The notes beneath the pieces are model-generated. The model saw only the letters and a program-made list of their open reading frames with translations, had not been told where the DNA came from and ran no database searches. DNA of 55,442 bases. Source: Bacillus sp. CECT 9360 (lineage in GTDB: Bacteria; Bacillota; Bacilli; Bacillales; DSM-1321). Shown here piece after piece: positions 27,649 through 36,446 of the stretch. How positions within the stretch are numbered: the first letter of the stretch is position 1; every line of letters starts with the position of its first letter. Where the stretch lies: positions 1 to 55,442 of the forward strand of contig NZ_CAKKNA010000022.1 of the NCBI RefSeq assembly GCF_918741275.1, read 5' to 3'. A program made the position numbers and the translations under genes.

Positions 27649-28563
27649 ATGAAAATCGCGATTGCCGGGGGCAGTGGATTTGTCGGTGCTGCTTTAACTG
27701 GTGAACTTCTCAAAGAAAAGCACGAAGTATATATCCTGACAAGAAATCCCGATAAGCACATACCGGATGATGCTGTCCGCAATGTACGTTGGCTTAGCGA
27801 CGGAGCACATCCGGAAAAAGAATTGGAAGGAATCGATGTTTTCATTAATCTGGCCGGAGAATCATTGAACAGCGGACGTTGGACGGATGATCGCAAGCGA
27901 AGAATAGTCGAAAGCCGGATGCAATCCTCAAAAGAAATGGTGCGTATCCTTTCACGGCTACAGAAGAAACCTAAAACCGTAATAAACGCAAGCGCAATTG
28001 GTTATTATGGAACTTCTGAAGTGAACACATACACCGAGGAGACCGCTTCCAACGGAGATGATTTCTTGTCCCGGACGGTAGCACTTTGGGAAAAAGAGGC
28101 GATGAAGGCGATTTCCTTTACGGAAAGAATAGTGTTAACCCGGTTCGGTGTCATCCTTGGGGAAAAAGAAGGTGCTTTGTCAAGCATCGCCCTGCCCTAT
28201 AAGCTTTTTGGGGGCGGTAAAATCGGCAGCGGTATTCAATGGATGTCATGGATTCATATCAAAGATGTCGCTCGCGCCGTAATCTTTTGTATGAATCATC
28301 AAGACATACAGGGACCAGTGAACTTTACCTCACCTAACCCGGTACATATGGACTTATTTGGACGGACTGTCGGAAAAGTGCTGCATAGACCCCACTGGTT
28401 CCCGGTGCCGGCATTTATGCTTAGTACGTTACTTGGCGAAATGAGCGTGTTAATTTTGGAAGGACAAAAGGTTATTCCCGAAAAGCTGCTAATTCATCAT
28501 TTTGAATTTAGCTATCCTGAATTATCCCCTGCACTCGAAGATCTGTTAGTAAACCGGGAATAA
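27649..28563 (+). CDS. yfhF: YfhF, SDR-family epimerase-like protein (TIGR01777)
   Basis: A 304-residue atypical short-chain dehydrogenase of the sugar-epimerase-like family that carries TIGR01777 and a C-terminal DUF1731. The NAD(P) motif GGSGFVGAAL lies at about residue 7, and the conserved SAIGYYGTS segment near 120 holds the Tyr. The start at 27649 follows TGAAGGAGGGATTTTC; the frame opens 39 codons upstream in the recX promoter region and is rejected. The substrate is unknown. Homologues are linked with cell-division inhibitor SulA naming, which is not functional evidence. Confidence 0.9.
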   Translation: MKIAIAGGSGFVGAALTGELLKEKHEVYILTRNPDKHIPDDAVRNVRWLSDGAHPEKELEGIDVFINLAGESLNSGRWTDDRKRRIVESRMQSSKEMVRILSRLQKKPKTVINASAIGYYGTSEVNTYTEETASNGDDFLSRTVALWEKEAMKAISFTERIVLTRFGVILGEKEGALSSIALPYKLFGGGKIGSGIQWMSWIHIKDVARAVIFCMNHQDIQGPVNFTSPNPVHMDLFGRTVGKVLHRPHWFPVPAFMLSTLLGEMSVLILEGQKVIPEKLLIHHFEFSYPELSPALEDLLVNRE

Positions 28564-28644
28564 CCGGTTTATTTTTTTGCTAAGGTATGGAATTAGCCGG
28601 TAAGGAAAAAATGGGGATATACTGATTTAAGGAGCTGACGAACA

Positions 28645-28770
28645 ATGGATAATAGGAAACGGGAGAAAATGAGAAGCACGCTGACGAGCACGCAGGCAGT
28701 CCTTTATGCGCGTGAATTCAAAAAAGCTGACCGTGCAGCCGGGTATACCATGAAAAGAGGAAAAATCTAA
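28645..28770 (+). CDS. yfhE: YfhE family small protein
   Basis: A 41-residue basic peptide beginning MDNRKREKMRSTLT. The core SAQ/STQAVLYAREFKKADRA is the YfhE pattern. It has a good ribosome site (AAGGAGCTGACGAACA). It sits between yfhF and yfhD, its conserved position, and was too short for routine gene calling. The function is unknown, though the neighbourhood is sporulation-rich. Confidence 0.85.
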   Translation: MDNRKREKMRSTLTSTQAVLYAREFKKADRAAGYTMKRGKI

Positions 28771-28878
28771 TGTGCCGTCTATTTTCCCATACATAATGTG
28801 ACTTCTTCCGTGAAAAATAAGATTGTAATGACTCACCCTTCACGAGTCATTCTTATAATTTCTTAGGGGGCGGCTGAC

Positions 28879-29055
28879 ATGGGTAGAAATAATATTCACC
28901 ACAACCGGGATAAGAATAAGCAGAAACTTCCACAAGTGCCGAAGGATTTAAAAAGAGATGGTCTTGACGTCGAATTCTCCGCTGACCTTGCCGACCATGA
29001 AGATTTAGAAGCAATGGCCCGTTCTGATTCAGCTGACCGTCGTGCAAGAAGTTGA
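28879..29055 (+). CDS. yfhD: YfhD family small protein
   Basis: A 58-residue hydrophilic peptide beginning MGRNNIHHNRDKNKQKLPQ. The mid-part DGLDVEFSADLADHED and the end ADRRARS match the YfhD family found in spore formers. A ribosome site TAGGGGGCGGCTGAC precedes the ATG. It is the last gene of the colinear yfh block and has its own terminator. Confidence 0.87.
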   Translation: MGRNNIHHNRDKNKQKLPQVPKDLKRDGLDVEFSADLADHEDLEAMARSDSADRRARS

Positions 29056-29070
29056 AAAAATAAGTAACGA

Positions 29071-29104
29071 AAAAACAGGGAGAAAACTGCTCTCCCTGTT
29101 TTAA
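29071..29104. terminator. bidirectional terminator between yfhD and the DoxX gene
   Basis: A perfect stem AACAGGGAGA / TCTCCCTGTT with a 7-base loop is flanked by A and T runs. Confidence 0.93.
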
Positions 29105-29116
29105 AATTTTATATTC

Positions 29117-29644
29117 TTAATGTGTTGCTGCTTTACGATCAATCTTGCCAGTATCTTTTTTCCCTTTGCCAACATGTTCTCTGATGTAAGGAATGGCATA
29201 TCTGTCTACGCCGTATTGATAAGCGCCTGCTCCTGCAAAAAGAAGGAGGATTGCTACTGTATAAAGAACCGGGTTTGTGCTGGTGGTTCCTGCTAACATG
29301 AAGTTAAGGTTCATGAATGCTCCTGCTAGAAGAGCTGGAATAGTGGCTGCACCTAGGATTAACCCAATACCGATCAGGACCTCTCCCCATGCTACAAGAA
29401 AGCTGAATACTCCAGCGTTCGGCAAAGCTACATTTTCCAGGAATGCGGCATACCAGCCTGCGACTGCCGGATGTTCTCCGCCAGCTTGTGCGATGGCCCC
29501 CCGCATAAAGCCTCCGGCATCAAATCCGTCCATCACTTTATGCCATCCTGCCTCTAGCCATTGAATACCTAACCAAATTCTTAATAATGCCCAAAATCCA
29601 TTAATAATCGGACCGTTTTTCCAAGTTGCTCCCATTTCACTCAT
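29117..29644 (-). CDS. DoxX family membrane protein
   Basis: A 175-residue protein with four hydrophobic helices (about 15-35, 65-88, 92-112 and 122-145). It has the DoxX/DoxD-like features RIWLGIQWLEAGWHKV near the start and GWGEVLIGIGLILG-type sequence in the middle. Members form quinone-linked membrane subunits in several oxidoreductases, but many are of unknown role. It ends in a basic tail. No partner gene is adjacent. The long intergenic region upstream holds a DnaA-box cluster. Confidence 0.85.
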   Translation of the reverse strand: MSEMGATWKNGPIINGFWALLRIWLGIQWLEAGWHKVMDGFDAGGFMRGAIAQAGGEHPAVAGWYAAFLENVALPNAGVFSFLVAWGEVLIGIGLILGAATIPALLAGAFMNLNFMLAGTTSTNPVLYTVAILLLFAGAGAYQYGVDRYAIPYIREHVGKGKKDTGKIDRKAATH

Positions 29645-29673
29645 CTCCTAAAATATGATTGCTTCTTGTGAAA

Positions 29674-30026
29674 TTATTCACAAATGTTCTTAAAAATTTT
29701 TATTAGATTAATTTTACAGCCAGCTGGTTTATAGAAGTAAGATAGTTTGTGAATTTTTTCACTATCTTTTCTACACTTTTATAATACTCCCCCATTGTTT
29801 AATATGCAATCCTTTTCACAATATTTTCACATTTTAAATAATTCCTTAGTTTTTTCTATTCACACATTATCCACAGGCATGTGAATAATGTGGATTATTT
29901 TGTGAAAGGCTCGTCATTTAGCTATTTATTATTTCTCTTTATCCACAAGAGAATATGGATAACTATGTGGATTATGTGGATAAGTGGCTTTTATCCTTCT
30001 TATTCATTGGTTACAATTGTGGATAG
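29674..30026. other. DnaA-box cluster (non-oriC)
   Basis: Perfect matches to TTATNCACA or its complement occur at 29674-29682, 29867-29875, 29880-29888, 29939-29947 and 29975-29983. One-mismatch boxes occur at 29889-29897, 29954-29962, 29966-29974 and 30018-30026. Eight of these nine fall within 160 bp of AT-rich DNA. No dnaA or dnaN is nearby, so this is not the replication origin. It resembles the DnaA-box clusters known elsewhere on Bacillus chromosomes. Confidence 0.85.
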
Positions 30027-30090
30027 ATTAATTTTCAAGATATTCACGAATTAGAAGATTTGAATTCTTGAGGGGGGGATGGCTAAATTG

Positions 30091-30191
30091 ACTTTCGTTT
30101 AAATGGATTCAGTTTTCGTTTAAATCACCTGGATTTTCGTTTGAATCGACTCGACTTTCGTTTGAATCATAAGATTTTTCGTTTAAATCAA
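30091..30191. repeat. intergenic 21-bp array E (core TTTTCGTTTRAATC)
   Basis: Five cores have their CG at 30096, 30117, 30138, 30159 and 30180, exactly 21 bp apart, with variable filler. The core is nearly the same as array F at 46420-46536 (TTTTCGCTTAAAT). It lies between the DnaA-box cluster and the ligase terminator. Confidence 0.9.
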
Positions 30192-30261
30192 ATACCCCGG
30201 ATGATTATTATTGTCCCTACCGGAATATTACGATAGGACCAGCCTTGTGGAACAAGATAAG

Positions 30262-30296
30262 CAAAAAAGCAGCCCCTCTTCCATGATGGCTGCTTT
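30262..30296 (-). terminator. terminator of the ligase-thiolase operon
   Basis: On the minus strand AGCAGCC / GGCTGCT is followed by T6. It lies about 25 bp past the ligase stop. Confidence 0.9.
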
Positions 30297-30318
30297 CGAC
30301 CGGATTGTTATTCCTGAT

Positions 30319-31878
30319 TTACACAGAAAACATGTCTTCCAACTGCTTTCGCAGAATGAATTTTTGAATCTTGCCGCTTGCATTTCTTGGTAGCTCATTA
30401 CAGAAAATATACTTTCTCGGACGTTTATAATTTGCAAGTGTCTTGCTGTTTTTACACCACTCTTCAAGTTCTGCTTCAGTTAAAGATGCATCTTTAGCCA
30501 CAATGAAAGCAGTGACGGTTTCGCCCCAATGGTCGTCGGGCTGACCGAGGACAGCACAATCCAAAACTCCTGCATGCTCATAAAGAGTATCTTCCACCTC
30601 TCTAGGATAAACATTTTCTCCGCCGCTGATAATCATATCATCTACACGATCCTTCACCCAAAGGTATCCATCTTCATCAAGATAACCAATATCGCCTGAA
30701 TGGTACCAACCTTTATAAAGGGCATTTTCACTTGCTTCTTCACGCCCGAAATAGCCACTCATCAAACAAGGTCCCTTTACGAGAATTTCTCCGTTTTCCC
30801 CTGAAGGCATTACATCATCCGGATCTGATGGTCCATCCTCCCTCGGCCGAGCGATGATGATTTCATGGTTCAGACAAGCCTGGCCTGCTGAGCCTGCCTT
30901 TCTGATTTGATCCTTTTCGGAAAGAATCGTTATCGCCGGTCCCATTTCAGTCATTCCGTATGCCTGAACCAGGTCAATACCCACTTTTTCCTTACATGCT
31001 TTCACTAAAACAGGTGCCATGGGGGCTGCCCCGTATAAACCGAGTGTAAGACTCTTAAGGTTGTATTCCTCCAGATTTTCTTGCAGGAGCATATTCCACA
31101 TGGTCGGAGCTGCAAAAAACTTAGTAATCTCTTCTTCTTCAATTAATTCCAATACTTTTCTCGGGTTAAACTGGTGAAGAATGACGTTTTTTGCACCGAC
31201 ATGAACACGCGGGAGAAAAGCACAATGCAGTTCAGCGCAATGGAACATCGGAGCGGTAATCAATCCGACATCAGTACTATTGTTTTTGCAGCCATTAATC
31301 AAAATCATGCTTTGCTCAACCATGTCCCGGTGTAAATGCAGAACACCCTTTGGCCTGCCCGTTGTCCCGCTCGTATACATGATCGCATAAAGATCGGTTT
31401 CTTTAATGTCATCTGTCAATTCTTGCAGAGGTGCGGCAGCTGTTTTTTCATGATAATTGGCCGCATAAGAAGGCGTATCATTATCTATAAACCAAAAGGC
31501 GATCTCAGGAAAGCGGCTTTCTACATCAGCTACTGTAGATTCGAGAGCTTGTTCGAAAAGAACGACACTAGGCTCGGCATCACTTAAAATATAGGAGAGC
31601 TCTTCTGCCATCAGGCGAAAGTTGATCGGGTTGAATACGACACCGATCTTCGCACAAGCAAAAAAAGCAGTGGCAAGCTCTTCATTGTTGTATAAATATG
31701 TGGAAACGCGGTCGCCCTTTTTAACGCCATCAGCCAACAGGGCATTTGCAAGAGATGTTACTCTCTCATTCCATTCCTGATACGTATAGCGGACATTTCT
31801 TCGCTCATCATAAAGCGCTTCTTTGTTAGGGAATTTTTTTACCGTCAGATCAAAAATCTTTCCAATTGTTGTTGACAT
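30319..31878 (-). CDS. AMP-forming acyl-CoA ligase (fatty-acid type)
   Basis: A 519-residue adenylating enzyme that activates a carboxylic acid to its CoA thioester. Motifs visible are the P-loop YTSGTTGRPKG (about 172), YGMTEMGP, the hinge region YHSGDIGYLDEDGYLWVKDR and the C-terminal lysine in PRNASGKIQK. The start at 31878 (MSTTIGKIFDL) follows AAGGAGGGAACC; seven earlier codons are unlikely. It is the last gene of the operon SDR - acyl-CoA dehydrogenase - thiolase - ligase, and so belongs to fatty- or branched-acid degradation. Exact chain length is not inferable. Confidence 0.92.
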   Translation of the reverse strand: MSTTIGKIFDLTVKKFPNKEALYDERRNVRYTYQEWNERVTSLANALLADGVKKGDRVSTYLYNNEELATAFFACAKIGVVFNPINFRLMAEELSYILSDAEPSVVLFEQALESTVADVESRFPEIAFWFIDNDTPSYAANYHEKTAAAPLQELTDDIKETDLYAIMYTSGTTGRPKGVLHLHRDMVEQSMILINGCKNNSTDVGLITAPMFHCAELHCAFLPRVHVGAKNVILHQFNPRKVLELIEEEEITKFFAAPTMWNMLLQENLEEYNLKSLTLGLYGAAPMAPVLVKACKEKVGIDLVQAYGMTEMGPAITILSEKDQIRKAGSAGQACLNHEIIIARPREDGPSDPDDVMPSGENGEILVKGPCLMSGYFGREEASENALYKGWYHSGDIGYLDEDGYLWVKDRVDDMIISGGENVYPREVEDTLYEHAGVLDCAVLGQPDDHWGETVTAFIVAKDASLTEAELEEWCKNSKTLANYKRPRKYIFCNELPRNASGKIQKFILRKQLEDMFSV

Positions 31879-31908
31879 GTTCGGGGTTCCCTCCTTCAAT
31901 GGTCCTGA

Positions 31909-33057
31909 TTACTGTATACGTTCAATGATCGTGGCATTGGCCATTCCGTGGCCCTCACACATTGTTTGCAGACCGTAGCGTCCACCTGTTCGCTCCAGTT
32001 CGTGCATCATGGTTACCATCAACCTGGCACCGCTTCCTCCCAGTGGATGGCCAAGCGCAATCGCACCGCCATTTGGATTCAGCTTTTCCCGGTCTGCTCC
32101 GGTCTCTTTCAACCAGGCAAGGGCAACTGGAGCAAACGCCTCATTCACCTCAAAAATGTCAATATCATCAATGGACAGACCTGATTTCTCAAGCGCTTTT
32201 TTCGTAGCCGGAATCGGCCCTGTAAGCATCAAGGTTGGATCAGAACCGACCACCACTCTCGTATGCACCCGAAAACGCGGCTTTAAGCCAAGCTTCTCTG
32301 CCTTGCTTCGTTCCATCAATAATAGGGCTGCTGCACCATCGCTGATTTGACTTGAATTTCCGGCATGGATCAGACCATCTTCTTTAAATACCGTTTTAAG
32401 CCCACCCAGCACTTCCAGGGAAGTCTCCTTACGCGGACCGGAGTCTTGACGGATTTCAACCGTTTCCCCATCCAGGTTACCTGTTATCGGAATAATTTCA
32501 CGTTCGAAACGCCCCTCTTCCTGAGCGCACAAAGCTTTTTGGTGGCTTTCCAAAGCAAATTGGTCACACTCTTCGCGGGTGATGCCGTATTTCTCGGCAA
32601 TTCGTTCAGCCGAAAGACCCTGATGGATCATTTCATAGCGGCCTGTTAATTTCTCGCTCAAGCCTGCTCCCTGATAGCTGGAACCGATCGGAACACGGGT
32701 CATGTTTTCTACTCCGCCGGCGACCACTACATCCATATCTCCTGAAAGAATCGCCTGAGCTGCGAAATGCACGGCTTGCTGACTTGAACCGCATTGACGA
32801 TCAACCGTTGTACCCGGAACCTCAATCGGATATCCGGCTATTAAAGCAGCTACCCTCGCAATGTCACCAGCCTGCTCACCCACCTGGCTGACGCAGCCTA
32901 GAATGACGTCATCAATGATTTCGGGCTTGATACCGGTCCGGTTCACTAATTCCTTTAAAACTTCCGCGGCCATATCATCAGGACGGATGTCTTTTAACAC
33001 CCCGTTCTTTCTCCCAACCGGTGTACGGATTCCTTCAACAATGACTACCTCACGCAT
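31909..33057 (-). CDS. acetyl-CoA acyltransferase (thiolase)
   Basis: A 382-residue thiolase. The acylated nucleophile is Cys89 in DRQCGSSQQA. The His is in NPNGGAIALGHPLG and the second Cys in TMCEGHGMA. It cleaves 3-ketoacyl-CoA to acetyl-CoA plus a shortened acyl-CoA (or the reverse). It lies 30 bp ahead of the ligase. The 200-bp repeat array D separates it from the acyl-CoA dehydrogenase, with no terminator visible between them. The start follows AGAGGGAGATTCT. Confidence 0.94.
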   Translation of the reverse strand: MREVVIVEGIRTPVGRKNGVLKDIRPDDMAAEVLKELVNRTGIKPEIIDDVILGCVSQVGEQAGDIARVAALIAGYPIEVPGTTVDRQCGSSQQAVHFAAQAILSGDMDVVVAGGVENMTRVPIGSSYQGAGLSEKLTGRYEMIHQGLSAERIAEKYGITREECDQFALESHQKALCAQEEGRFEREIIPITGNLDGETVEIRQDSGPRKETSLEVLGGLKTVFKEDGLIHAGNSSQISDGAAALLLMERSKAEKLGLKPRFRVHTRVVVGSDPTLMLTGPIPATKKALEKSGLSIDDIDIFEVNEAFAPVALAWLKETGADREKLNPNGGAIALGHPLGGSGARLMVTMMHELERTGGRYGLQTMCEGHGMANATIIERIQ

Positions 33058-33080
33058 AGAATCTCCCTCTCTATTGAAAA

Positions 33081-33280
33081 AATTTGTGCTTGATTATCCG
33101 GATTTGTGCTTGATTATTTGAATTTGTGCTTAATTACCTGAGTTTGTGCTCGATTATCTGAGTTTGTGCTCGATTATCTGAGTTTGTGCTCGATTATCTG
33201 GATTTGTGCTCGATTATCCGGATTTGTGCTCGATTATTTGAATTTGTGCTCGATTATTTGAATTTGTGCTCGATTATTTG
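33081..33280. repeat. intergenic 20-bp array D, ten units (core TTTGTGCTCGATTAT)
   Basis: Ten consecutive units begin at 33081 and every 20 bp thereafter to 33261, with no indel. Fifteen positions are nearly fixed (three early units have TTGATT or TAATTA variants) and the last five vary as two-state positions (for example CCGGA, TTGAA, CTGAG). The complement of the core is array A at 4111-4227. It fills the entire gap between the acyl-CoA dehydrogenase stop and the thiolase start region inside an apparent operon. Confidence 0.96.
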
Positions 33281-33283
33281 AAA

Positions 33284-34429
33284 TTATAATCCCATGTTTT
33301 TCGCAATGATTGTTTTCATAATTTCATTTGTGCCCGCATAAATGCTTGCTACCGGAATATCGCGATACCTTCTCGCAATCTTGTATTCTTCCATATAGCC
33401 GTAGCCGCCATGCAGTTGCATGCATTCCGCCGCAATCTGCTTTGCCATTTCAGTCAGCTTCCATTTGGCCATCGAAACCTTTGTCACGATACTTTCACCG
33501 GCGATATGGCTCGCTACTAACTGGTCGAGAAATGCCCTTCCCATTTCGATTTCGGTTGCCATCTCGGCGATTTTGAACTGGGTATTTTGGAATTTTCCAA
33601 TCGGCTTGCCGAATGCCTCTCTTGTTTTTATATAATCGAGTGTCATTTTCAGCATATCCTCAGCGGCTACCTGTGCGGCAATCGCGACAACCAACCGTTC
33701 CTGCTGGAGCTTATCCATCAGATATGAAAAACCTTTCCCTGCTTCGCCAAGTAAATTTTCTTTCGGCACACGGCAGTCCTCGAATATCAATTCGGCTGTG
33801 TCCTGACAATGCAAGCCGACTTTATCCAGCTTTCGCCCCCTCGAAAACCCAGGTGTATCCCTTTCGACAACTAGCAAGCTTACACCCTTATGCTTTGGTT
33901 GGGCATTGAGATCGGTTTTACATGCGACTACTATTAAGTCAGAATGAATTCCATTTGTGATGAAGGTTTTTTGCCCGTTTAAAATATAATGGTCTCCATC
34001 AAGGATTGCGGTTGTCTTGATATTGGCGAGGTCTGAACCTGTACCAGGCTCTGTCATAGCAATCGCGGTAATGGTTTCGCCGGTAACACACTTAGGCAGC
34101 CACCTTTGTTTTTGCTCCTCCGTACCATAGGCGCTTATGTAAGGAACGACAATATCACTGTGAAGCCCTACACCAACAAGGCCTGAACCTACACGTTCCA
34201 GCTCTTCATTAATGACGGCTGAAAATCCCCAATCGACTCCAATGCCGCCGTATTGTTCATCAAGATCCGGGCATAAAAACCCTTGCTCGCCAAGCTTTTC
34301 CCAGAACGAGCGCGGAATCATCCGCTCTTTTTCCCATTGCTCATAATAAGGATATGCTTCTTTTTCGAGGAATTTCCTAAGTGACTTTCGAAATATTTCA
34401 TGGTCTTCATTTAAATATAGATGTTTCAT
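33284..34429 (-). CDS. acyl-CoA dehydrogenase
   Basis: A 381-residue flavoenzyme that introduces the alpha-beta double bond in acyl-CoA. Family signatures are TAIAMTEPGTGSDLA (near 120) and the C-terminal QLHGGYGYMEEY and YAGTNEIMK, whose Glu is in the catalytic-base position. The start at 34429 (MKHLYLNEDHE) follows AAGGAGAGTCAGCA; the six earlier codons contain that ribosome site. It lies between the SDR gene (38 bp) and repeat array D. Chain-length specificity is not readable. Confidence 0.93.
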   Translation of the reverse strand: MKHLYLNEDHEIFRKSLRKFLEKEAYPYYEQWEKERMIPRSFWEKLGEQGFLCPDLDEQYGGIGVDWGFSAVINEELERVGSGLVGVGLHSDIVVPYISAYGTEEQKQRWLPKCVTGETITAIAMTEPGTGSDLANIKTTAILDGDHYILNGQKTFITNGIHSDLIVVACKTDLNAQPKHKGVSLLVVERDTPGFSRGRKLDKVGLHCQDTAELIFEDCRVPKENLLGEAGKGFSYLMDKLQQERLVVAIAAQVAAEDMLKMTLDYIKTREAFGKPIGKFQNTQFKIAEMATEIEMGRAFLDQLVASHIAGESIVTKVSMAKWKLTEMAKQIAAECMQLHGGYGYMEEYKIARRYRDIPVASIYAGTNEIMKTIIAKNMGL

Positions 34430-34467
34430 TGCTGACTCTCCTTCCATTAATGAATGTACGGACCGGT

Positions 34468-35235
34468 TTATTTAGGCTGCATCCTGATCGCCCCATCCAA
34501 GCGGATCGTTTCTCCATTCAGCATCGGATTTTCAATAATGCTTTCTACCAATTTGGCATACTCTTCAGGGAATCCAAGCCTTGATGGGAATGGGACTGTT
34601 TTCCCAAGCGATATTCTTGCTTCTTCAGGCAAGGTATCGAACATTGGTGTATGAAATAATCCCGGCGCGATGGACATAACTCTGATTCCGCTGAAAGCCA
34701 GTTCTCTGGCAATCGGCAACGTCATTCCAACAATTCCTCCCTTAGAAGCACTGTATGCCGCCTGACCGATTTGTCCCTCATAAGCTGCCACAGACGCCGT
34801 ATTGATAATGACCCCTCTTTCACCAGCTTCATTTTCTTGATTATGTATCATTCTTTCACTCGCGAGACGAATTACATTAAAACTACCAATCAAGTTTATT
34901 GAAATGACTTTCGAGAAAGCCTCCAATTCATGCGGCCCTTTTTTGCTTAATACTTTCTTTGCGATAGCAATCCCCGCGCAATTCACAACCGTGTTAACGA
35001 AACCAAATGATTGAATCGCCTGATCTAATGCATTGTTGACGTCATCCTCGTTTGTAACATCAGTCTGTACAAATAATGTGGATTCTCCTAATTCATTTTG
35101 CAAGCGCTTACCTTTTTCTGCAGAAGTATCCAGGATAAGTGCTTTGGCCCCCCCGGCAACGAGGTTTTTGACAGTGGCTTCCCCTAAACCAGAAGCTCCT
35201 CCTGTAACGACGGCAATTGCTTTTGAAATTTCCAT
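34468..35235 (-). CDS. SDR-family 3-hydroxyacyl-CoA dehydrogenase
   Basis: A 255-residue classical SDR with the motif [11 protein letters not shown] (near 12), NCAGIA near 87, and the Tyr/Lys pair in YSASKGG (about 160). The set [17 protein letters not shown] and the terminus [14 protein letters not shown] resemble HSD17B10-type 3-hydroxyacyl-CoA dehydrogenases. These oxidise 3-hydroxyacyl-CoA during beta- or branched-chain oxidation. It is the first gene of the catabolic operon and follows AGGAGGGTTAAC. I found no regulator site in its upstream region. Confidence 0.9.
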   Translation of the reverse strand: MEISKAIAVVTGGASGLGEATVKNLVAGGAKALILDTSAEKGKRLQNELGESTLFVQTDVTNEDDVNNALDQAIQSFGFVNTVVNCAGIAIAKKVLSKKGPHELEAFSKVISINLIGSFNVIRLASERMIHNQENEAGERGVIINTASVAAYEGQIGQAAYSASKGGIVGMTLPIARELAFSGIRVMSIAPGLFHTPMFDTLPEEARISLGKTVPFPSRLGFPEEYAKLVESIIENPMLNGETIRLDGAIRMQPK

Positions 35236-35390
35236 GTTAACCCTCCTATGGCTTTCTCTCTTTTTCTAGATAGACTTCAATTTCTAAACTTTCAGAATAT
35301 AATTATTATAACAGAAATTAACAGCGCTAAATACTTCAATGCTGATTATATTTTTGATAGATACGTTGAAGAACTTCTGTTAAAAATATA

Positions 35391-35420
35391 ATAAAAAACA
35401 GAACCCGTTTTGCGGTTCTG
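35391..35420 (-). terminator. terminator after the HD-GYP gene
   Basis: On the minus strand CAGAACC / GGTTCTG with an 8-base loop is followed by T6. Confidence 0.9.
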
Positions 35421-35448
35421 CAGTTTATTTCATGTATTGATGAGGCTT

Positions 35449-36357
35449 TTATTTTATTATTCCTTCTTCTTTAAGAATGCTCTCAAGTGCATGAACAACT
35501 TTTTTATCATATTGTTTTCCCGCTAACCCCTTCAATTCATCCATCGCGTATTGTGCAGTGAATGCCTTACGATAGGCGCGGTCCTCTGTCATGGCGTCGA
35601 AAGAATCGCTCACCGCGATTATTTTTGCTTCCAGGAGAATGTCATCCCCTTTAAGCCCATGAGGATATCCGGAACCGTCTAATCTTTCATGATGCTGTTC
35701 GATGATGTCTGCCAAATGCTTGTAGCTCGTTTTTCTGGCCATGTCGGCACCATCACCAGCATGCTTTTTTACTAAGTCAAATTCTTTCTTTGTAAGCTTT
35801 CCCGGCTTGTTTAAAACTTCAACTGGAATATTGATTTTGCCGATGTCATGCAAAATAGCCGCTTGGTGTAGTTTTCGCATTGTCTCTGCAGGAAGTTTTA
35901 GATATTTAGCAATCTTGACTGAAAAGGTAGTAACCCTTTCGCTATGATTAAATGTATAATGATCTTTCTTTTCAACTTTTTTTGCAATTTCTGTTAAGTT
36001 TCGATAGTCTTCACTAACCTGTTTAAAGGTCGGCTCGGTAATTATCCAAAGATAAGTAACGTCGGTCTTGGCCACAAAATGGACGGACTCTTTTATCCCT
36101 TTAAAAGTAATGTAATCATGTGCGCCGAGAGTTACTTTATCACCATCCTGATCACATTCCATCTCACCGCTTAAGATATAAAAAAATTCTAAGACCTCGG
36201 GATTTTCACTGGGATACACATAAAACAGTTTATCCTTATAAACTGTTTGCAGCATTATATCCACACCATTATCACGTGATAACAAACTTAACTCGTTAGA
36301 ATATTGGTGTACTATTTCTAAGTTAGCACCCTTTTTTGAAATCATTAAACCTTCCAC
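35449..36357 (-). CDS. cupin-HD-GYP domain protein, putative phosphodiesterase
   Basis: A 302-residue two-domain protein. The N-terminal ~115 residues form a cupin-like beta barrel (FYILSGEMECDQDGDKVTLG then DYITFKG). The C-terminal ~170 residues are an HD-GYP domain with HSERV, HDIGK, the HAGDGADMA/HHERLDGSGYPHGL metal and GYP motifs, and DSFDAMT. HD-GYP proteins usually hydrolyse cyclic di-GMP. A cupin sensor is an uncommon partner. The start is the GTG at 36357 behind AAGGAGATAAAAAA or the ATG at 36345; I could not decide. It is transcribed alone. Confidence 0.88.
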   Translation of the reverse strand: MEGLMISKKGANLEIVHQYSNELSLLSRDNGVDIMLQTVYKDKLFYVYPSENPEVLEFFYILSGEMECDQDGDKVTLGAHDYITFKGIKESVHFVAKTDVTYLWIITEPTFKQVSEDYRNLTEIAKKVEKKDHYTFNHSERVTTFSVKIAKYLKLPAETMRKLHQAAILHDIGKINIPVEVLNKPGKLTKKEFDLVKKHAGDGADMARKTSYKHLADIIEQHHERLDGSGYPHGLKGDDILLEAKIIAVSDSFDAMTEDRAYRKAFTAQYAMDELKGLAGKQYDKKVVHALESILKEEGIIK

Positions 36358-36446
36358 TTTTTTATCTCCTTATTGGTAAATAAAAACGGATTCAATTAAT
36401 AAGAATACGTTTATTACCCAAGTTAAGTTTAAGGTAAGTTAAGTTG

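Noticed and set aside
29674..30026. DnaA-box cluster as oriC
   Set aside because: No dnaA, dnaN, rpmH or gidA genes are nearby, and the flanks are the conserved yfhD and acyl-CoA ligase genes.
33081..33280. 20-bp array as a CRISPR array
   Set aside because: Units are 20 bp in total with only about five variable bases, there are no 25-40-base spacers, and no cas genes are in the window.
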